From Pleomorphovibrio marinus (GTDB lineage Bacteria; Bacteroidota; Bacteroidia; Cytophagales; Cyclobacteriaceae), in assembly GCF_003347495.1 (NCBI RefSeq), contig NZ_QCXY01000010.1, positions 186,001 to 250,000 of the forward strand: a stretch of DNA of 64,000 bases. The letters are read 5' to 3'. The translations under genes and the position numbers were made by a program. Below are positions 19,732-29,749 of this stretch, one piece after another; positions within the stretch are counted from its first letter, which is position 1, and every line of letters begins with the position of its first letter. The notes below the pieces were generated by a model, which searched no databases, was not told the DNA's origin, and saw only the letters and a list, made by a program, of their open reading frames with translations.

Positions 19732-21048
19732 TCATTGCTTTCTAAAGGAAGCTATAATTAATCCCCCAATTAAGGTAGAGAATCCAAGTACAGTGGGTTG
19801 GCCCCATTGGCCTTGGACTATAAGTAAACTACCAAAGCTCAGGAGAAGCCATGGCATGAAATCACCTTTAACCATGTATTGGTAACCTAATAGCAACATC
19901 TTTGTAACTAGTCCAATACGGATTAAAATCACTAAAATACCCATAATTATTCCCAGCTCTCCAATCAATCTGCCCCATTCTCCTTCTGCAATCAGAAAAG
20001 TACGATTCCCAGTCAAGAGCGTACTTCCCACATTTGTACCCATTCCCAATCCATATCCTAAAAATGGTAGGTCATTAGATTCTGTAATGCTTTCAAACAG
20101 CCCTCCTAAAAATCTATCTAAAATAGTACCTTTTACCCCCCCTTCATAATCAGATGCTGCATCGAAACGGGATGTAAACACATCAGAGGCAGTTTGAAAT
20201 AAGCTAATCTGACTTAAAACAAATAATAACAAAAGACCTACTAGCCCAATTACTATTAAATGACCTAATAGCTTGGGTTTCTTACTTATAATTATGAGAG
20301 CAAAAATAAATGATACACCTATTTGAAAAAGTAGACCCCGGCTTAACGAAAGAGGAACAGCAAATAACAAAGCTAATGTGGCCGATAACAGCAACAATCT
20401 ATTAATGCTTTGGAGATTTAACCAATAGTAAATAATATAACTTGAAGCTAAACTGAAGAATAGAGTAGTGCCAGTTGTAAAAGAAAAAGTCCCTGGGGGC
20501 CTAAAATATCCTAGAGCCCCATCAAAACCAGCCCCCGCCATGTCGCCTCCAATACCTCGATTTACCCATGCTTCTTGCGGACTATAAAATTGTATGGCAA
20601 TTAGGAGAGTCATAGGGACAGTCATCAAAATAACTACCTTCCCAATTTTCAATACATCACCAAGATCAAAAATACTTCCAATAACAAACATCAAAGGGAA
20701 ATGAAGTAGCAGAATACGTGCTCCAAAAATCGCCACCATTAAACTGCCATGTCCAGCAAATGTAGCAGTATATATTCCTAATATTGCAATTAATACCATT
20801 CCTGACTGGTATATATTTCCCGGAAGTAAGTTTTGTTTCCAGGCCATAAAAACTAGCCATAAAGCGATTGGATCTCTAATTACCAATAAAGGGGTTGCTA
20901 ATCCTGGCAAAAACCACTTCCTTAGAGCACCTTCAAATATTATTAAGAAAAAATATGCCCAAATGACTAGCTTAAGCCTTTGGTTTGGATCTTCTGCCAA
21001 ATGGCTAAAACTTTCCGACTGTGCGCTAGAAATGGTCGGATCATGCAT
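19732..21048 (-). CDS. O-antigen polymerase/ligase-like membrane protein (Wzy/WaaL type)
   Basis: About 438 residues with some ten or more hydrophobic helices and a larger periplasmic loop near residues 280-330 (SRFDAASDYEGGVKGTILDR, then FLGYGLGMGTNVGS), the pattern of the Wzy_C family that polymerises O-units or ligates them to lipid A. The frame is open to an earlier ATG at 21129, but that would overlap the upstream glycosyltransferase by 52 bp. The ATG at 21048 (MHDPTISSAQ) gives a 29-bp gap and still precedes the first helix, so I prefer it. A Wzy-like protein in the same locus as a Wzm/Wzt exporter is unusual. Confidence 0.82.
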   Translation of the reverse strand: MHDPTISSAQSESFSHLAEDPNQRLKLVIWAYFFLIIFEGALRKWFLPGLATPLLVIRDPIALWLVFMAWKQNLLPGNIYQSGMVLIAILGIYTATFAGHGSLMVAIFGARILLLHFPLMFVIGSIFDLGDVLKIGKVVILMTVPMTLLIAIQFYSPQEAWVNRGIGGDMAGAGFDGALGYFRPPGTFSFTTGTTLFFSLASSYIIYYWLNLQSINRLLLLSATLALLFAVPLSLSRGLLFQIGVSFIFALIIISKKPKLLGHLIVIGLVGLLLLFVLSQISLFQTASDVFTSRFDAASDYEGGVKGTILDRFLGGLFESITESNDLPFLGYGLGMGTNVGSTLLTGNRTFLIAEGEWGRLIGELGIIMGILVILIRIGLVTKMLLLGYQYMVKGDFMPWLLLSFGSLLIVQGQWGQPTVLGFSTLIGGLIIASFRKQ

Positions 21049-21077
21049 CCTTAGTGAATCCCTAAATTTTTTTAATT

Positions 21078-22319
21078 TTAAATATGTTTGGAAACTGATT
21101 CTGCAAGCTCTCGACCAAATACTTCCCAAGGGCGATGGCGGGCAGTTTCCATAGCAGCTTTACCTGCCTCACCAATAATTTGAGGACGATACAAAAGATT
21201 CTCTAAAGCCTCCTGAAGCGAAGAGGTAGATCCTGCTTCTACTAACCAGCCATTTTTACCGTGTTCTATGAGATCCGGACCTGCAGTACGTTCAGTGGTG
21301 ATTACAGGTGTACCTTGTGACATAGCTTCTGTAATAACTAAGCCAAAGCCTTCGAAAAGTGATGGAAATACCAAAACATCATTAGCCTGCATCAGTTTTA
21401 GTATTTCAGCATGTGACAAAGTTGGAATCCAACGGTGTTTTGCCAAAGCGGCGTCTAAAGCAGGACAAGCTTCACAAATTTTTTGACCTACTACTGTTAG
21501 ATCTACGTAGTGAGTTAATGATGAAACAGCACTAAAAAGATTGGCAATTCCTTTGCGTTGGGAAAGACCTCCAACAAAAAGTAGCTTTAAGCGCCGACTC
21601 AATGAATTAGTCGCTGGTTTAAAACTGTCTGTAACTGTAGGGAATCCATAGGGGATGATTTCTATTGGGCATAAACTTCCGGGGTAATCCTTAAGAGTAT
21701 TTGCAGTAAATTGGCTAGCTACATATATTCGATCAGCTAATCGAAGCTCTTCGTCCTTGCTAGCAAGTTTAGCCTCCGAATCAGCAAATCCAATGAGGGT
21801 GGAAGACCAATCGGGCCATAATTCCCGCTCCTTATCCAAAAGCCTCCGTGCCGTTCGCCAATAACCAATTGGAAGGTCATAAAAACAACTTAGACCCAAT
21901 CTTTTGGCTTCTTTAAAAGATGCATTTGCACCATCTTCGTAGGCATAAACAGCTGTAGCACCTAGGCGGTTAGCTAACTTAAGGGCTTTAGCAACTTTAA
22001 TATCTGAAAATTTATAAACCCCGTCGACAGAAAAAATACCGGTTTCATGACGAATTAAGTCGTGAAGGCCAACTTTTTTGGCTAAATGCCTACCAAATTC
22101 ATGCCATGGCCAGGTTCGAGTATAAGGTTTAAGAATCGGATCGAAACTTCGCCTTTTTAATTCCCCAAAAGGGCCAATTCGGCTAATTCTATCTAGTAAA
22201 CTCCCGGGAAAAATAGCCAACGAGGTATGGAACTCCGATAAAACATTTGATTTATGAAATCCAAGTGCCGCTGCACGATTAAATTCATTACTTGTTGGAT
22301 GGGTGAGGAGAATTTTCAT
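21078..22319 (-). CDS. glycosyltransferase family 4
   Basis: A 413-residue GT-B protein. The acceptor half starts KILLTHPTSNEFNRAAALGF; the donor half contains LKLLFVGGLSQRKGIANLFS and the E-x7-E stretch PSLFEGFGLVITEAMSQGTP. Codon use looks richer in G/C than in the GT2 genes to its right, which might mean a different origin. Its stop is 29 bp before the preferred polymerase start. Substrate unknown. Confidence 0.87.
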   Translation of the reverse strand: MKILLTHPTSNEFNRAAALGFHKSNVLSEFHTSLAIFPGSLLDRISRIGPFGELKRRSFDPILKPYTRTWPWHEFGRHLAKKVGLHDLIRHETGIFSVDGVYKFSDIKVAKALKLANRLGATAVYAYEDGANASFKEAKRLGLSCFYDLPIGYWRTARRLLDKERELWPDWSSTLIGFADSEAKLASKDEELRLADRIYVASQFTANTLKDYPGSLCPIEIIPYGFPTVTDSFKPATNSLSRRLKLLFVGGLSQRKGIANLFSAVSSLTHYVDLTVVGQKICEACPALDAALAKHRWIPTLSHAEILKLMQANDVLVFPSLFEGFGLVITEAMSQGTPVITTERTAGPDLIEHGKNGWLVEAGSTSSLQEALENLLYRPQIIGEAGKAAMETARHRPWEVFGRELAESVSKHI

Positions 22320-22426
22320 TTTAAAAATTATATGGAGGTTTCAAACGCTAAATTCTTTTCATTTCCAAGCTGAACTTGCATATAGTTTACAATAATTTTA
22401 TTTAGACAAATAAATTTTATTTTAGG

Positions 22427-23464
22427 TTAATTTAATTTCTCAATAATGGAAAGATAGCGTTTAGATATTTCTCCCAAATAATGAGATTTTAAATGAGAAT
22501 GCATCTCTTTATAACATTTTTCTCTTAATCTAGGCTCTTTTACAACTCGTTCCATACACCTTGTGAGGTCATTTACATCGCCCCTTCGAAAAACTATCCC
22601 AGCATTACCGACAGCTTCAGGCAAACCACCACCATCTGATACAATTGGTAAACAGCCACAAGCCATTCCTTCTAAAGCAACAATTCCGAATGGTTCTTCC
22701 CATAGCGAAGGCACAACTAAATATCGGTGTTGGTTTAAACATTGTACTAACTCTTTACCTTGAAGTGCACCTTTAAAAATAACAATATCTTCTAAACATA
22801 AGCTTTTCACCATTCTGTGAAGATCTTTCCTCTCAGGTCCATCTCCTACTATAGTTAAATTGAGATTGAGATCATTAGAATCAGCTATGTCGCCTTTATG
22901 TAATAAGTTATAAAATGCCTGAATTGCAAGTTCAGCCCCCTTGTCTGAGACTAAACGCCCCAAAAATATAAAATCAGCATTACGTTCGACTCCATGAAGC
23001 TCTTTAAACATTTCGTCTTGATATGAATTTCCAATTACTATTGAATCTGGCCAGCAGCGTTCCTTGATAGCATTACTGCAGGCAACTACTTGCCCTGCTT
23101 TACTCAACCATTTTAGTTTCATTCTGTCTTGCCATCCCAATGACCCATCCGCCCTATTTATCCAAGTATGTAAGGCGATTAAAGAGGCTTTTCTTAAAAA
23201 TATTCTCGGCCAGGCAAGACGTAAACAAATATTGTTTTCAAATATTACATCTGCCCAAGAATGCTCATAAAGAAGACGTATAATTGATGGGTTTCTAACT
23301 ACAACATAAGAAAAATCTTTATTGGAATGATCTGATGACCAGGTAACCACATGAATTTCATGACCCGATTTTGAAAATGCTCCTGCTAGCATTAAACTTA
23401 TTGATTCTATGCCTCCTATATCTGGATAAAATTTGTGTGATAAGATTAATATCTTTAATGCCAT
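22427..23464 (-). CDS. glycosyltransferase family 4
   Basis: A 345-residue GT4 enzyme. It begins KILILSHKFYPDIGGIESIS, the glycine-rich acceptor loop, and has DFIFLGRLVSDKGAELAIQA and the donor motif PSLWEEPFGIVALEGMACGC. It is on the short side for GT4 but complete, with both Rossmann domains. It follows the 23.5-24.6 kb gene at a 48-bp distance in the same operon-like row. Confidence 0.88.
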   Translation of the reverse strand: MALKILILSHKFYPDIGGIESISLMLAGAFSKSGHEIHVVTWSSDHSNKDFSYVVVRNPSIIRLLYEHSWADVIFENNICLRLAWPRIFLRKASLIALHTWINRADGSLGWQDRMKLKWLSKAGQVVACSNAIKERCWPDSIVIGNSYQDEMFKELHGVERNADFIFLGRLVSDKGAELAIQAFYNLLHKGDIADSNDLNLNLTIVGDGPERKDLHRMVKSLCLEDIVIFKGALQGKELVQCLNQHRYLVVPSLWEEPFGIVALEGMACGCLPIVSDGGGLPEAVGNAGIVFRRGDVNDLTRCMERVVKEPRLREKCYKEMHSHLKSHYLGEISKRYLSIIEKLN

Positions 23465-23512
23465 TTGATAATTACAAGGAAATTTTACGACCTATTATTA
23501 ATTAAACTTTAA

Positions 23513-24640
23513 TCATTTAAGTGACTCAGTAAACTTTCTTGACACACCTCTTATACATGGAGTATTATTGTTTTTTTTTTCACCATTCGGAGGAATTAAA
23601 TGTAGCTGTCCGACCTTATATTCATATACATCAATTGAAAGTTGAATTTTTCCAATTTTTCTTACTTCCCAAGAACTTGAAACGCAGATTATGGGCAAAC
23701 CATGTGTTAGCATTGCAGCAATGGTACCACTCTTTTCTATTAACGCAAATGGAGTAGTTGTAATCCCCATAGTTGAATTATCTAATACTTTAGAGATATG
23801 CTCAGGGGATTGCTCACCTAATAATCTCACTTCAATGCCGACTGATCTAAAGGACGAAGTCCATTTTTTTCGTAAATCACCAGATCGACCGATAATGGTA
23901 AGTTGAACTTCAATTTCTTTTTGTTTCCATGTACGAAAAATTTCAGAAGCAAATTCCTCAACTGGTGCTCCAGGGTGAATAGAACCAAACAACACTAATG
24001 AGATCTTATTTTTGTTGGAAATAATTTTTCGATTTTTCCCCTTTTTGTTTAGGTTATAACATGCATTTTTAATATTTGAAAATATAACTAGTTTATGCGC
24101 TACAAATCCTAAATTTCCTAATTGGATTCTATAAACTTCAGTATTAGTATGAATTACATCCGGATTTAAATTTATTAATAGCTTTTTTATTAAAATTTTC
24201 TGCAGATTACCCCACAAAAAAAAAAGTGTTGAAGATTCGGTATTCATTCCTACCCATAGCTCATGAAACATTATGTGCCATTTTCGGTTTTTTCCGATTT
24301 TTTTTAAATTATGGCTTAAGCTAAAAAAAAGTCCTTTTTTACTGAATGAATAAGGTACAAATTGGAGGCTGAGGAATTCAGGATTATAATTATCAATCCA
24401 ATTTTTAGATAAAGTATAGCGCTCTTTCGAAGAAAATGTTCCTGGAATTCGAAGGACAGGGATTAAGAAACCTTCTGAATTTTGAAATTCCTCTTTGACT
24501 TCGGTAATATACCAATCAAATAAAGCTATACCAGAAATATCATGGGATTGTCTCATTAATTCCCCAGCTAAACACCGGACGTAATCACCTACACCATCAC
24601 AGCCTTGTTCTAAAGACCCACACAAAAACAGTATTTTCAT
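23513..24640 (-). CDS. GT-B-type glycosyltransferase, divergent
   Basis: A 375-residue protein with GT4-like features but weaker motifs. The start KILFLCGSLEQGCDGVGDYV is a good acceptor-domain loop and ISLVLFGSIHPGAPVEEFAS marks the donor domain start. The usual E-x7-E motif is replaced by the poorer TTTPFALIEKSGTIAAMLTH. The tail is Lys/Asn-rich, and the gene is noticeably AT-rich. Role in glycan assembly is inferred from fold and position. Confidence 0.7.
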   Translation of the reverse strand: MKILFLCGSLEQGCDGVGDYVRCLAGELMRQSHDISGIALFDWYITEVKEEFQNSEGFLIPVLRIPGTFSSKERYTLSKNWIDNYNPEFLSLQFVPYSFSKKGLFFSLSHNLKKIGKNRKWHIMFHELWVGMNTESSTLFFLWGNLQKILIKKLLINLNPDVIHTNTEVYRIQLGNLGFVAHKLVIFSNIKNACYNLNKKGKNRKIISNKNKISLVLFGSIHPGAPVEEFASEIFRTWKQKEIEVQLTIIGRSGDLRKKWTSSFRSVGIEVRLLGEQSPEHISKVLDNSTMGITTTPFALIEKSGTIAAMLTHGLPIICVSSSWEVRKIGKIQLSIDVYEYKVGQLHLIPPNGEKKNNNTPCIRGVSRKFTESLK

Positions 24641-24815
24641 TCTTTTATTTTATCAATTTTTGTGGTCTTTTTCGAAAATATTTTTTGTCATGGAAAAATT
24701 TGAATAGACAACCCTTCTTATAAATAATCTAGATACAATATGAAGCCTTATTTTCTTAATAAAACAATTTTGGAAATGATGAATGTAAACTAAATAAGAG
24801 TTTATATATATTTAT

Positions 24816-25622
24816 CTAAATAAATATTAAGCAAAAATTTAAGCAACATTTTTCTATATAATATCGCCAGCCTTTCATTCTAAATTTGAATAGTTCTCTG
24901 AAATCAGAAAATAAAATATGAATAAAAATTTTACTTCTAGTCCACCTGAAACTTAAGCTGCTAGTCGATTTATATTTCCTTGCAAAATAGACATGAGATT
25001 TTAAATGCTTATTAAAAGTATCAAAAGGTTTGGCTTTTCTCCAAGGGTGTATCACAATGGCCTCAGGAACAAAATGGGTAGATGTATGTTTTAGGACTCT
25101 AGTGTAAAAGTCCACATCTTCCATTGCTGCAAATGGAAAGGAATCATCAAAACCATTTAACTTTAGAAATAAATCTCTCTTAATCGCAAAATTACAAGAC
25201 CATAATTTGTTTCCTACTAAATTTAAAGGGGCCTGTTCATCAAAGCGATTTTGTGGTCTGTCCGCAATTGTACGTCCTTCCAAAACATATAAATAATGAT
25301 TAGAATAAATTTGTTTTTGATAACTTTTTAACCATTCTTTTTCAGGCAAACAATCATCATCTGTAAATACCAACCACTCTCCGCAAGAACAGTTGGCACC
25401 ATTGTTCCTGTTAGCTGCGGGGCCTTTTTTGGGACCTTCGATCCATTTTACCCATGGGTAATCATCCATAATCATGGCTTCTGCTGTACTTTCTATACCA
25501 TCATCGCTAACTATTACCTCATAATTATTGAATGGCAAAGATTGGTTTCCAGGAGCTAGCTTGTTTAGGCATAAAGCCAATAAATCATTCCTGTGACAAG
25601 TAGGTATTATTACACTCAGCAT
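24816..25622 (-). CDS. glycosyltransferase family 2
   Basis: A 268-residue GT-A enzyme. VIIPTCHRNDLLALCLNKL and VIVSDDGIES form the nucleotide-binding start, the metal-binding DxD is in FTDDDCLPEKEW, and the acceptor/base region is AMEDVDFYTRVL (ED motif). No membrane helix is seen apart from a hydrophobic C-terminus. It is inverting by family rule; substrate unknown. The 18-bp distance to the upstream GT2 gene suggests co-transcription. Confidence 0.86.
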   Translation of the reverse strand: MLSVIIPTCHRNDLLALCLNKLAPGNQSLPFNNYEVIVSDDGIESTAEAMIMDDYPWVKWIEGPKKGPAANRNNGANCSCGEWLVFTDDDCLPEKEWLKSYQKQIYSNHYLYVLEGRTIADRPQNRFDEQAPLNLVGNKLWSCNFAIKRDLFLKLNGFDDSFPFAAMEDVDFYTRVLKHTSTHFVPEAIVIHPWRKAKPFDTFNKHLKSHVYFARKYKSTSSLSFRWTRSKIFIHILFSDFRELFKFRMKGWRYYIEKCCLNFCLIFI

Positions 25623-25639
25623 ATTGATAATTTTAAATT

Positions 25640-26560
25640 TTAGCTAAGAATATCTCTCGATCCAAAAAATAATCTCTTCCACAACCCAAGATAACGTCGA
25701 TCATAAAGACTATGAACAGGGCTCAATACCAATAGTCTAAGAAGCTTTTTAACAGAAATCAAATACTCATTATATTCTCGGATATGTCGAAATTGATTTT
25801 CAAAAGCTACAAGTCGCTCCAAATTAAATTTTTGTAAAATACCAAGTCGATTCTTGTAAATTTCCACCAGCATAATTGCTTCTTCATACATCTTTATCTT
25901 CTGAGTAGAAGTTTTTGTGAATTCATTGATTCTGAAGAAATAGGATGGTTGAGTATATACTTGACAAATTGGTTTTTGTAAGGCGCATCTTACATAATAA
26001 TCAAGATCCATACAATAATGAAGATCTTCTTTAAAATATTCTACTTTCCTAACCAAGTCTCTATGCATCAATACAGATTGTGAAGGAATAATATAATCCA
26101 CACTATAAAAAAACTTAAGTAAGTTATGGGCCTTCAAAGTTGAAATTTTCCTGCTTTTAAATAATGTTGCATTTTTTATTTCGGGACCTACCAAGCCGAC
26201 ATTGCTATAGATAAAATCAATTTGTTTTTTGCTTTCTATTAATTGTTTAGCAATCGCATTAAGGTAGCCGGGCAGGTAACAATCATCTGAATTGAGAAAA
26301 GCAATATATTCACCACTTGCAATATCCATCCCTTTATTAATTGCATGACTTTGGCCTCGGTCTTGTTCACTTACCCAATAAGTAATAGAATTGCTATATT
26401 TTTTAATTATATCAATCGAATTATCCTTGCTTTTTCCATCGATTATTATTAATTCCAAGGATGAATAGTTTTGATTTAAGACAGATAATATGGTTTCTTC
26501 TAAATATCCACCCTGATTATAGGATGGAATTATTACAGAAATCATGGGGTATTTTATCAT
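25640..26560 (-). CDS. glycosyltransferase family 2
   Basis: A 306-residue GT-A enzyme beginning ISVIIPSYNQGGYLEETILS, with LIIIDGKSKDNSIDII and the DxD in AFLNSDDCYLPGYL. It contains YWVSEQDRGQSHAINKGMDI, the pattern of the WcaA-like subgroup found in many polysaccharide loci. The C-terminal ~100 residues are helical and basic. It is cytoplasmic or membrane-peripheral and probably adds one sugar to the growing unit. Confidence 0.88.
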   Translation of the reverse strand: MIKYPMISVIIPSYNQGGYLEETILSVLNQNYSSLELIIIDGKSKDNSIDIIKKYSNSITYWVSEQDRGQSHAINKGMDIASGEYIAFLNSDDCYLPGYLNAIAKQLIESKKQIDFIYSNVGLVGPEIKNATLFKSRKISTLKAHNLLKFFYSVDYIIPSQSVLMHRDLVRKVEYFKEDLHYCMDLDYYVRCALQKPICQVYTQPSYFFRINEFTKTSTQKIKMYEEAIMLVEIYKNRLGILQKFNLERLVAFENQFRHIREYNEYLISVKKLLRLLVLSPVHSLYDRRYLGLWKRLFFGSRDILS

Positions 26561-26651
26561 TATTATTTAACAATGTTTTTTCGACTAACGAGGATTAAAA
26601 AGATAATTACCTCATGGCAAAATGAAAAATGTTGATTTATAAATTTTTTGA

Positions 26652-27620
26652 TCATAAAGTTTTACTAATGTTTTTTATTTGGATAGAAATTTTATCCACA
26701 TTCAAATTCAGACCTGAAATAAAATAAATCCATCTCTTATCTCTCTGTATATCCTTTCCCTTTTTATTAAAATTTGACAAAATAATTAACTTAAAAATAG
26801 CACTACAAAAAAAATATATCTTCTGTGAAATATGGATTTTACGTATAAAAATTAATTCGGAGTATTTATCTAGGATATTTTTTGAAGAAGTTAGACTCTT
26901 GAGAAGATTATCCCTATAATTTTCAGTTAATCTGTATTGTGGGATAAAATGCGTAAATTTTAATTCATCGCAATAATGTAATTCTTTATTCAAAAGTAAA
27001 ATTCGTTTACAGATTTCAGAATCTCCTCCTGATGATAAGGAACCTCCAATTCTATCGGTTAGTAACGGAGGGCATTTAGAAAAAGCTATTTCATATAAGC
27101 TTTTTCTAAAGACTATGCCCGCTCCCCATAAGTACCCTCTATCGGAGACGTCCCCACTTATATTACCTTGTTTTCCAATTGCATAATTATCCTTATACTT
27201 CTCAAACCAACTGGGAAAAGGGCCATCCGATGAAGCAATACTTTGTCCCCCCACAGCGCCAATGATTGTCTTATTTTTCAATATTGTAAAAGCATTTTTG
27301 ATATAGTTTTTATCCAACCAATTATCATCATCACATAAAATTATAAATTCAAATTTTGCTTCATTAATACCTTTATTTCTAGCATAACTTAATCCAGGGC
27401 TATCTTCTTTTACAATTTTAAATGGCACATTCGAGATATTATTATTACTCCATTCTTTTTTTGCCACCTCCTCAGTATTATCTGAAGAACAGTTATTTAC
27501 GATGATCACCTCCCAAATAATTTCTTTTGAAACTACCTGTAGACCAATATGCTTTAAGGTTTCCTTAATCCGTGATGAACTGTTATAGCAGCAAATTATT
27601 ACTGAAATACCGTTGATCAA
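26652..27620 (-). CDS. glycosyltransferase family 2
   Basis: A 322-residue GT-A enzyme: ISVIICCYNSSSRIKETLKH at the start, VIIVNNCSSDNTEEVA, DxD in ILCDDDNWLDKNY, and acceptor region SSGGDSEICKRILL. Its ATG overlaps the stop of the upstream GT2 gene by 4 bp (ATGA), a sign of translational coupling. The C-terminal part has one hydrophobic stretch near residue 265 (IYFFCSAIFKLIIL). Confidence 0.88.
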   Translation of the reverse strand: MINGISVIICCYNSSSRIKETLKHIGLQVVSKEIIWEVIIVNNCSSDNTEEVAKKEWSNNNISNVPFKIVKEDSPGLSYARNKGINEAKFEFIILCDDDNWLDKNYIKNAFTILKNKTIIGAVGGQSIASSDGPFPSWFEKYKDNYAIGKQGNISGDVSDRGYLWGAGIVFRKSLYEIAFSKCPPLLTDRIGGSLSSGGDSEICKRILLLNKELHYCDELKFTHFIPQYRLTENYRDNLLKSLTSSKNILDKYSELIFIRKIHISQKIYFFCSAIFKLIILSNFNKKGKDIQRDKRWIYFISGLNLNVDKISIQIKNISKTL

Positions 27621-28624
27621 CTGGCTATTTTTTTAGTCTTGAAAAAAATAAAAAAAACATGGCACTTAATAATTTCCTTAAGGATTCTAAATGAAGAAGG
27701 AAAATCATAGCATAATTTCAATGCCTTGAAAAGGATGCGGGTTGAGGATTGATAATCACCATAGTCGTTTTTCATTCTATAATATGCAAACAAAGAATAT
27801 TGGATAAAATGCTCTTTAGCTTTCTTAACAATCTGTCTTCGTTCTTTACCATATATCGGAAGATACCTTAAATAAATCTTCATACACTCCAAAACATCAT
27901 CTACAAACCGCCCCGTTCTGTGTGAAGAGCCAGAATTGGAAGTTTCCCTTAATCTATACGAAGCCAATATTTGGGGTTCATAGTGAAATTTATACCCGTG
28001 GCTAGCTATCCTAATCCACATTTCCCAATCTTCACACCCTTTTAAAGTAAAATTGAAACCACCAATTTTCTCGTAAATTTCCCTTTTAACGATTATTGAT
28101 GGAGTTTGAATTACCTGCTTGGATGCGATTGTGCTTAAAAATTCAGGCAATACTCCTTGTTGGCTAGCAAGTTGCTTCGAACGGAATAACAACTTGCTAT
28201 TCTCATCAACAAATTCATGCCGACAAAATACAGCGCCAATAGAATCGTCATGAAGTAATGGTTTTCCCAATTTTTCATAAAAGCCGGGGTGTACGAAATC
28301 ATCTCCATGCAGTAAATGAATAATCTTTCCTTTGGCTAAATTTAAGCATGTTTCGAAGTTTTTCAATTGTCCCACATTTTGTTCTTGTCTGAAAAACTTA
28401 ATTATTCCATTTCCTAAACCACTTATGACGTCAAGGGGATTGTCGTGAGTAGAATGGTCATCTACTACCCAGATTTCCATCTTTTCTGGCCCTTGGTATT
28501 GATTGATGACGCTTTCTAAAGTTTCTTTTAAAAAGTAAGCGCAATTATATGTTGGAATCATTACAGACCAAATAGGTCTAAACCCTAGATTTGGATTAAC
28601 TGATTTAACTTCAATATTACTCAT
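27617..28624 (-). CDS. glycosyltransferase family 2
   Basis: A 335-residue GT-A enzyme: WSVMIPTYNCAYFLKETLES, IWVVDDHSTHDN, DxD in HLLHGDDFVHPGFY, and the acceptor motif GCEDWEMWIRIA. The tail is rich in Phe/Tyr and basic residues and may touch the membrane. It is coupled by a 4-bp overlap to the next GT2 gene. Substrate unknown. Confidence 0.88.
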   Translation of the reverse strand: MSNIEVKSVNPNLGFRPIWSVMIPTYNCAYFLKETLESVINQYQGPEKMEIWVVDDHSTHDNPLDVISGLGNGIIKFFRQEQNVGQLKNFETCLNLAKGKIIHLLHGDDFVHPGFYEKLGKPLLHDDSIGAVFCRHEFVDENSKLLFRSKQLASQQGVLPEFLSTIASKQVIQTPSIIVKREIYEKIGGFNFTLKGCEDWEMWIRIASHGYKFHYEPQILASYRLRETSNSGSSHRTGRFVDDVLECMKIYLRYLPIYGKERRQIVKKAKEHFIQYSLFAYYRMKNDYGDYQSSTRILFKALKLCYDFPSSFRILKEIIKCHVFFIFFKTKKIAS

Positions 28625-28739
28625 GATTTTATGACAATAAAAATTTTTAGAAGTCTTTACAGCGTTTAAATTGGTAGCGACTTAAATAGAAATGAAAGTC
28701 ATTTAATGGTTTTTATTAGATACAAAACCTTTATTCTTC

Positions 28740-29732
28740 TTAATATAATCTAAAAATTTTTCTTTTTATTGTTTTTAGATTTAATCGCATTAACCTATCT
28801 TTTAAATGGTTTACTCTTGGAATTATTTTAAATTTGTATAGGTTATAAAGGTTAAGATCTTTTGGTATATACAATCTATATGGGGTTTTCCATATATAAT
28901 AGTAATATAGCCACTTGAAAGGATGGGAATTCTTAAAATGCCAAGGTTTAGGGAAATTTGTAAAATGTATAATTATATAATCCTTTATATCAATTTTTTT
29001 GTTTGAAAATTCTAAGCCTATAGCATTGAATTTTTCATCTATTTCTAACCAATAATTCTCGAGTACAATATTCATGACATCCTGATCATGTAGGTAAAGT
29101 TTTTCTTTAAACTCATTGGCTACAAAAATAAATTTATTAATTATGTTATTTTCTCTCCACTGTTTTAAATCAATGTAAAGAACACCTGCATTAAAATATT
29201 GCGCTCCACACAGACCTAAGTCCTTTAATCTTTCTTTATTTTGATCAAACAGGTTACTTATAGCATATAAAAAATACTCCTTCCTAATATTAGATTTTTG
29301 ATGCAAAATTTTAGGTAAATTATTTGCTACATCAGGTTGGAAATTCAAACTTAAAAAATATTTGATGCATCCGTTAACTATAACATCCGAGTCTAAAAAC
29401 AAAACTCGTTCAACATCCCTAGGCAAGAGTTCCGTTAAAAATATTCTGTAATAAGAAGCATGGGTTATGTGGCCATCAATTTTAAAATTTTTTACTAAAG
29501 AGGTGTCAAAAAATATATTTATAATTTTAATGTTATATTTTTTATTAATAAACTTTATAGTCTGGTTAAGACTAAAATTATTTTCAATATCGTTTATTAA
29601 GAATATTTTGTTTATGATTTTTAAGTTATTTTCTAATAAAGACGTTACGGCTACACAAAAATGTTGAATATAAAATTGATCAATTGCAAAAACTACATTA
29701 AGCTTTTTTTCAGATATCATATCATCATGCAA
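28740..29732 (-). CDS. glycosyltransferase family 8
   Basis: A 330-residue retaining GT-A enzyme of the GT8 group (LPS galactosyl/glucosyltransferases and glycogenin relatives). It begins KLNVVFAIDQFYIQHFCVAV, carries the DxD motif in RVLFLDSDVIV and the family signature YFNAGVLYIDLKQWRENN, and has the late IIHFTNFPKPWHF with the conserved metal-ligand His. A start at the fifth residue (Met at 29720) is equally possible. It is the only GT8 in the locus, very AT-rich, and lies 18 bp from the acyltransferase gene upstream. Confidence 0.87.
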   Translation of the reverse strand: MHDDMISEKKLNVVFAIDQFYIQHFCVAVTSLLENNLKIINKIFLINDIENNFSLNQTIKFINKKYNIKIINIFFDTSLVKNFKIDGHITHASYYRIFLTELLPRDVERVLFLDSDVIVNGCIKYFLSLNFQPDVANNLPKILHQKSNIRKEYFLYAISNLFDQNKERLKDLGLCGAQYFNAGVLYIDLKQWRENNIINKFIFVANEFKEKLYLHDQDVMNIVLENYWLEIDEKFNAIGLEFSNKKIDIKDYIIIHFTNFPKPWHFKNSHPFKWLYYYYIWKTPYRLYIPKDLNLYNLYKFKIIPRVNHLKDRLMRLNLKTIKRKIFRLY

Positions 29733-29749
29733 CAGAATTTGAATAATAA

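Noticed and set aside
21049-21129. Upstream start for the Wzy-like gene
   Set aside because: It would overlap the previous glycosyltransferase by 52 bp and adds no recognisable sequence before the first helix.
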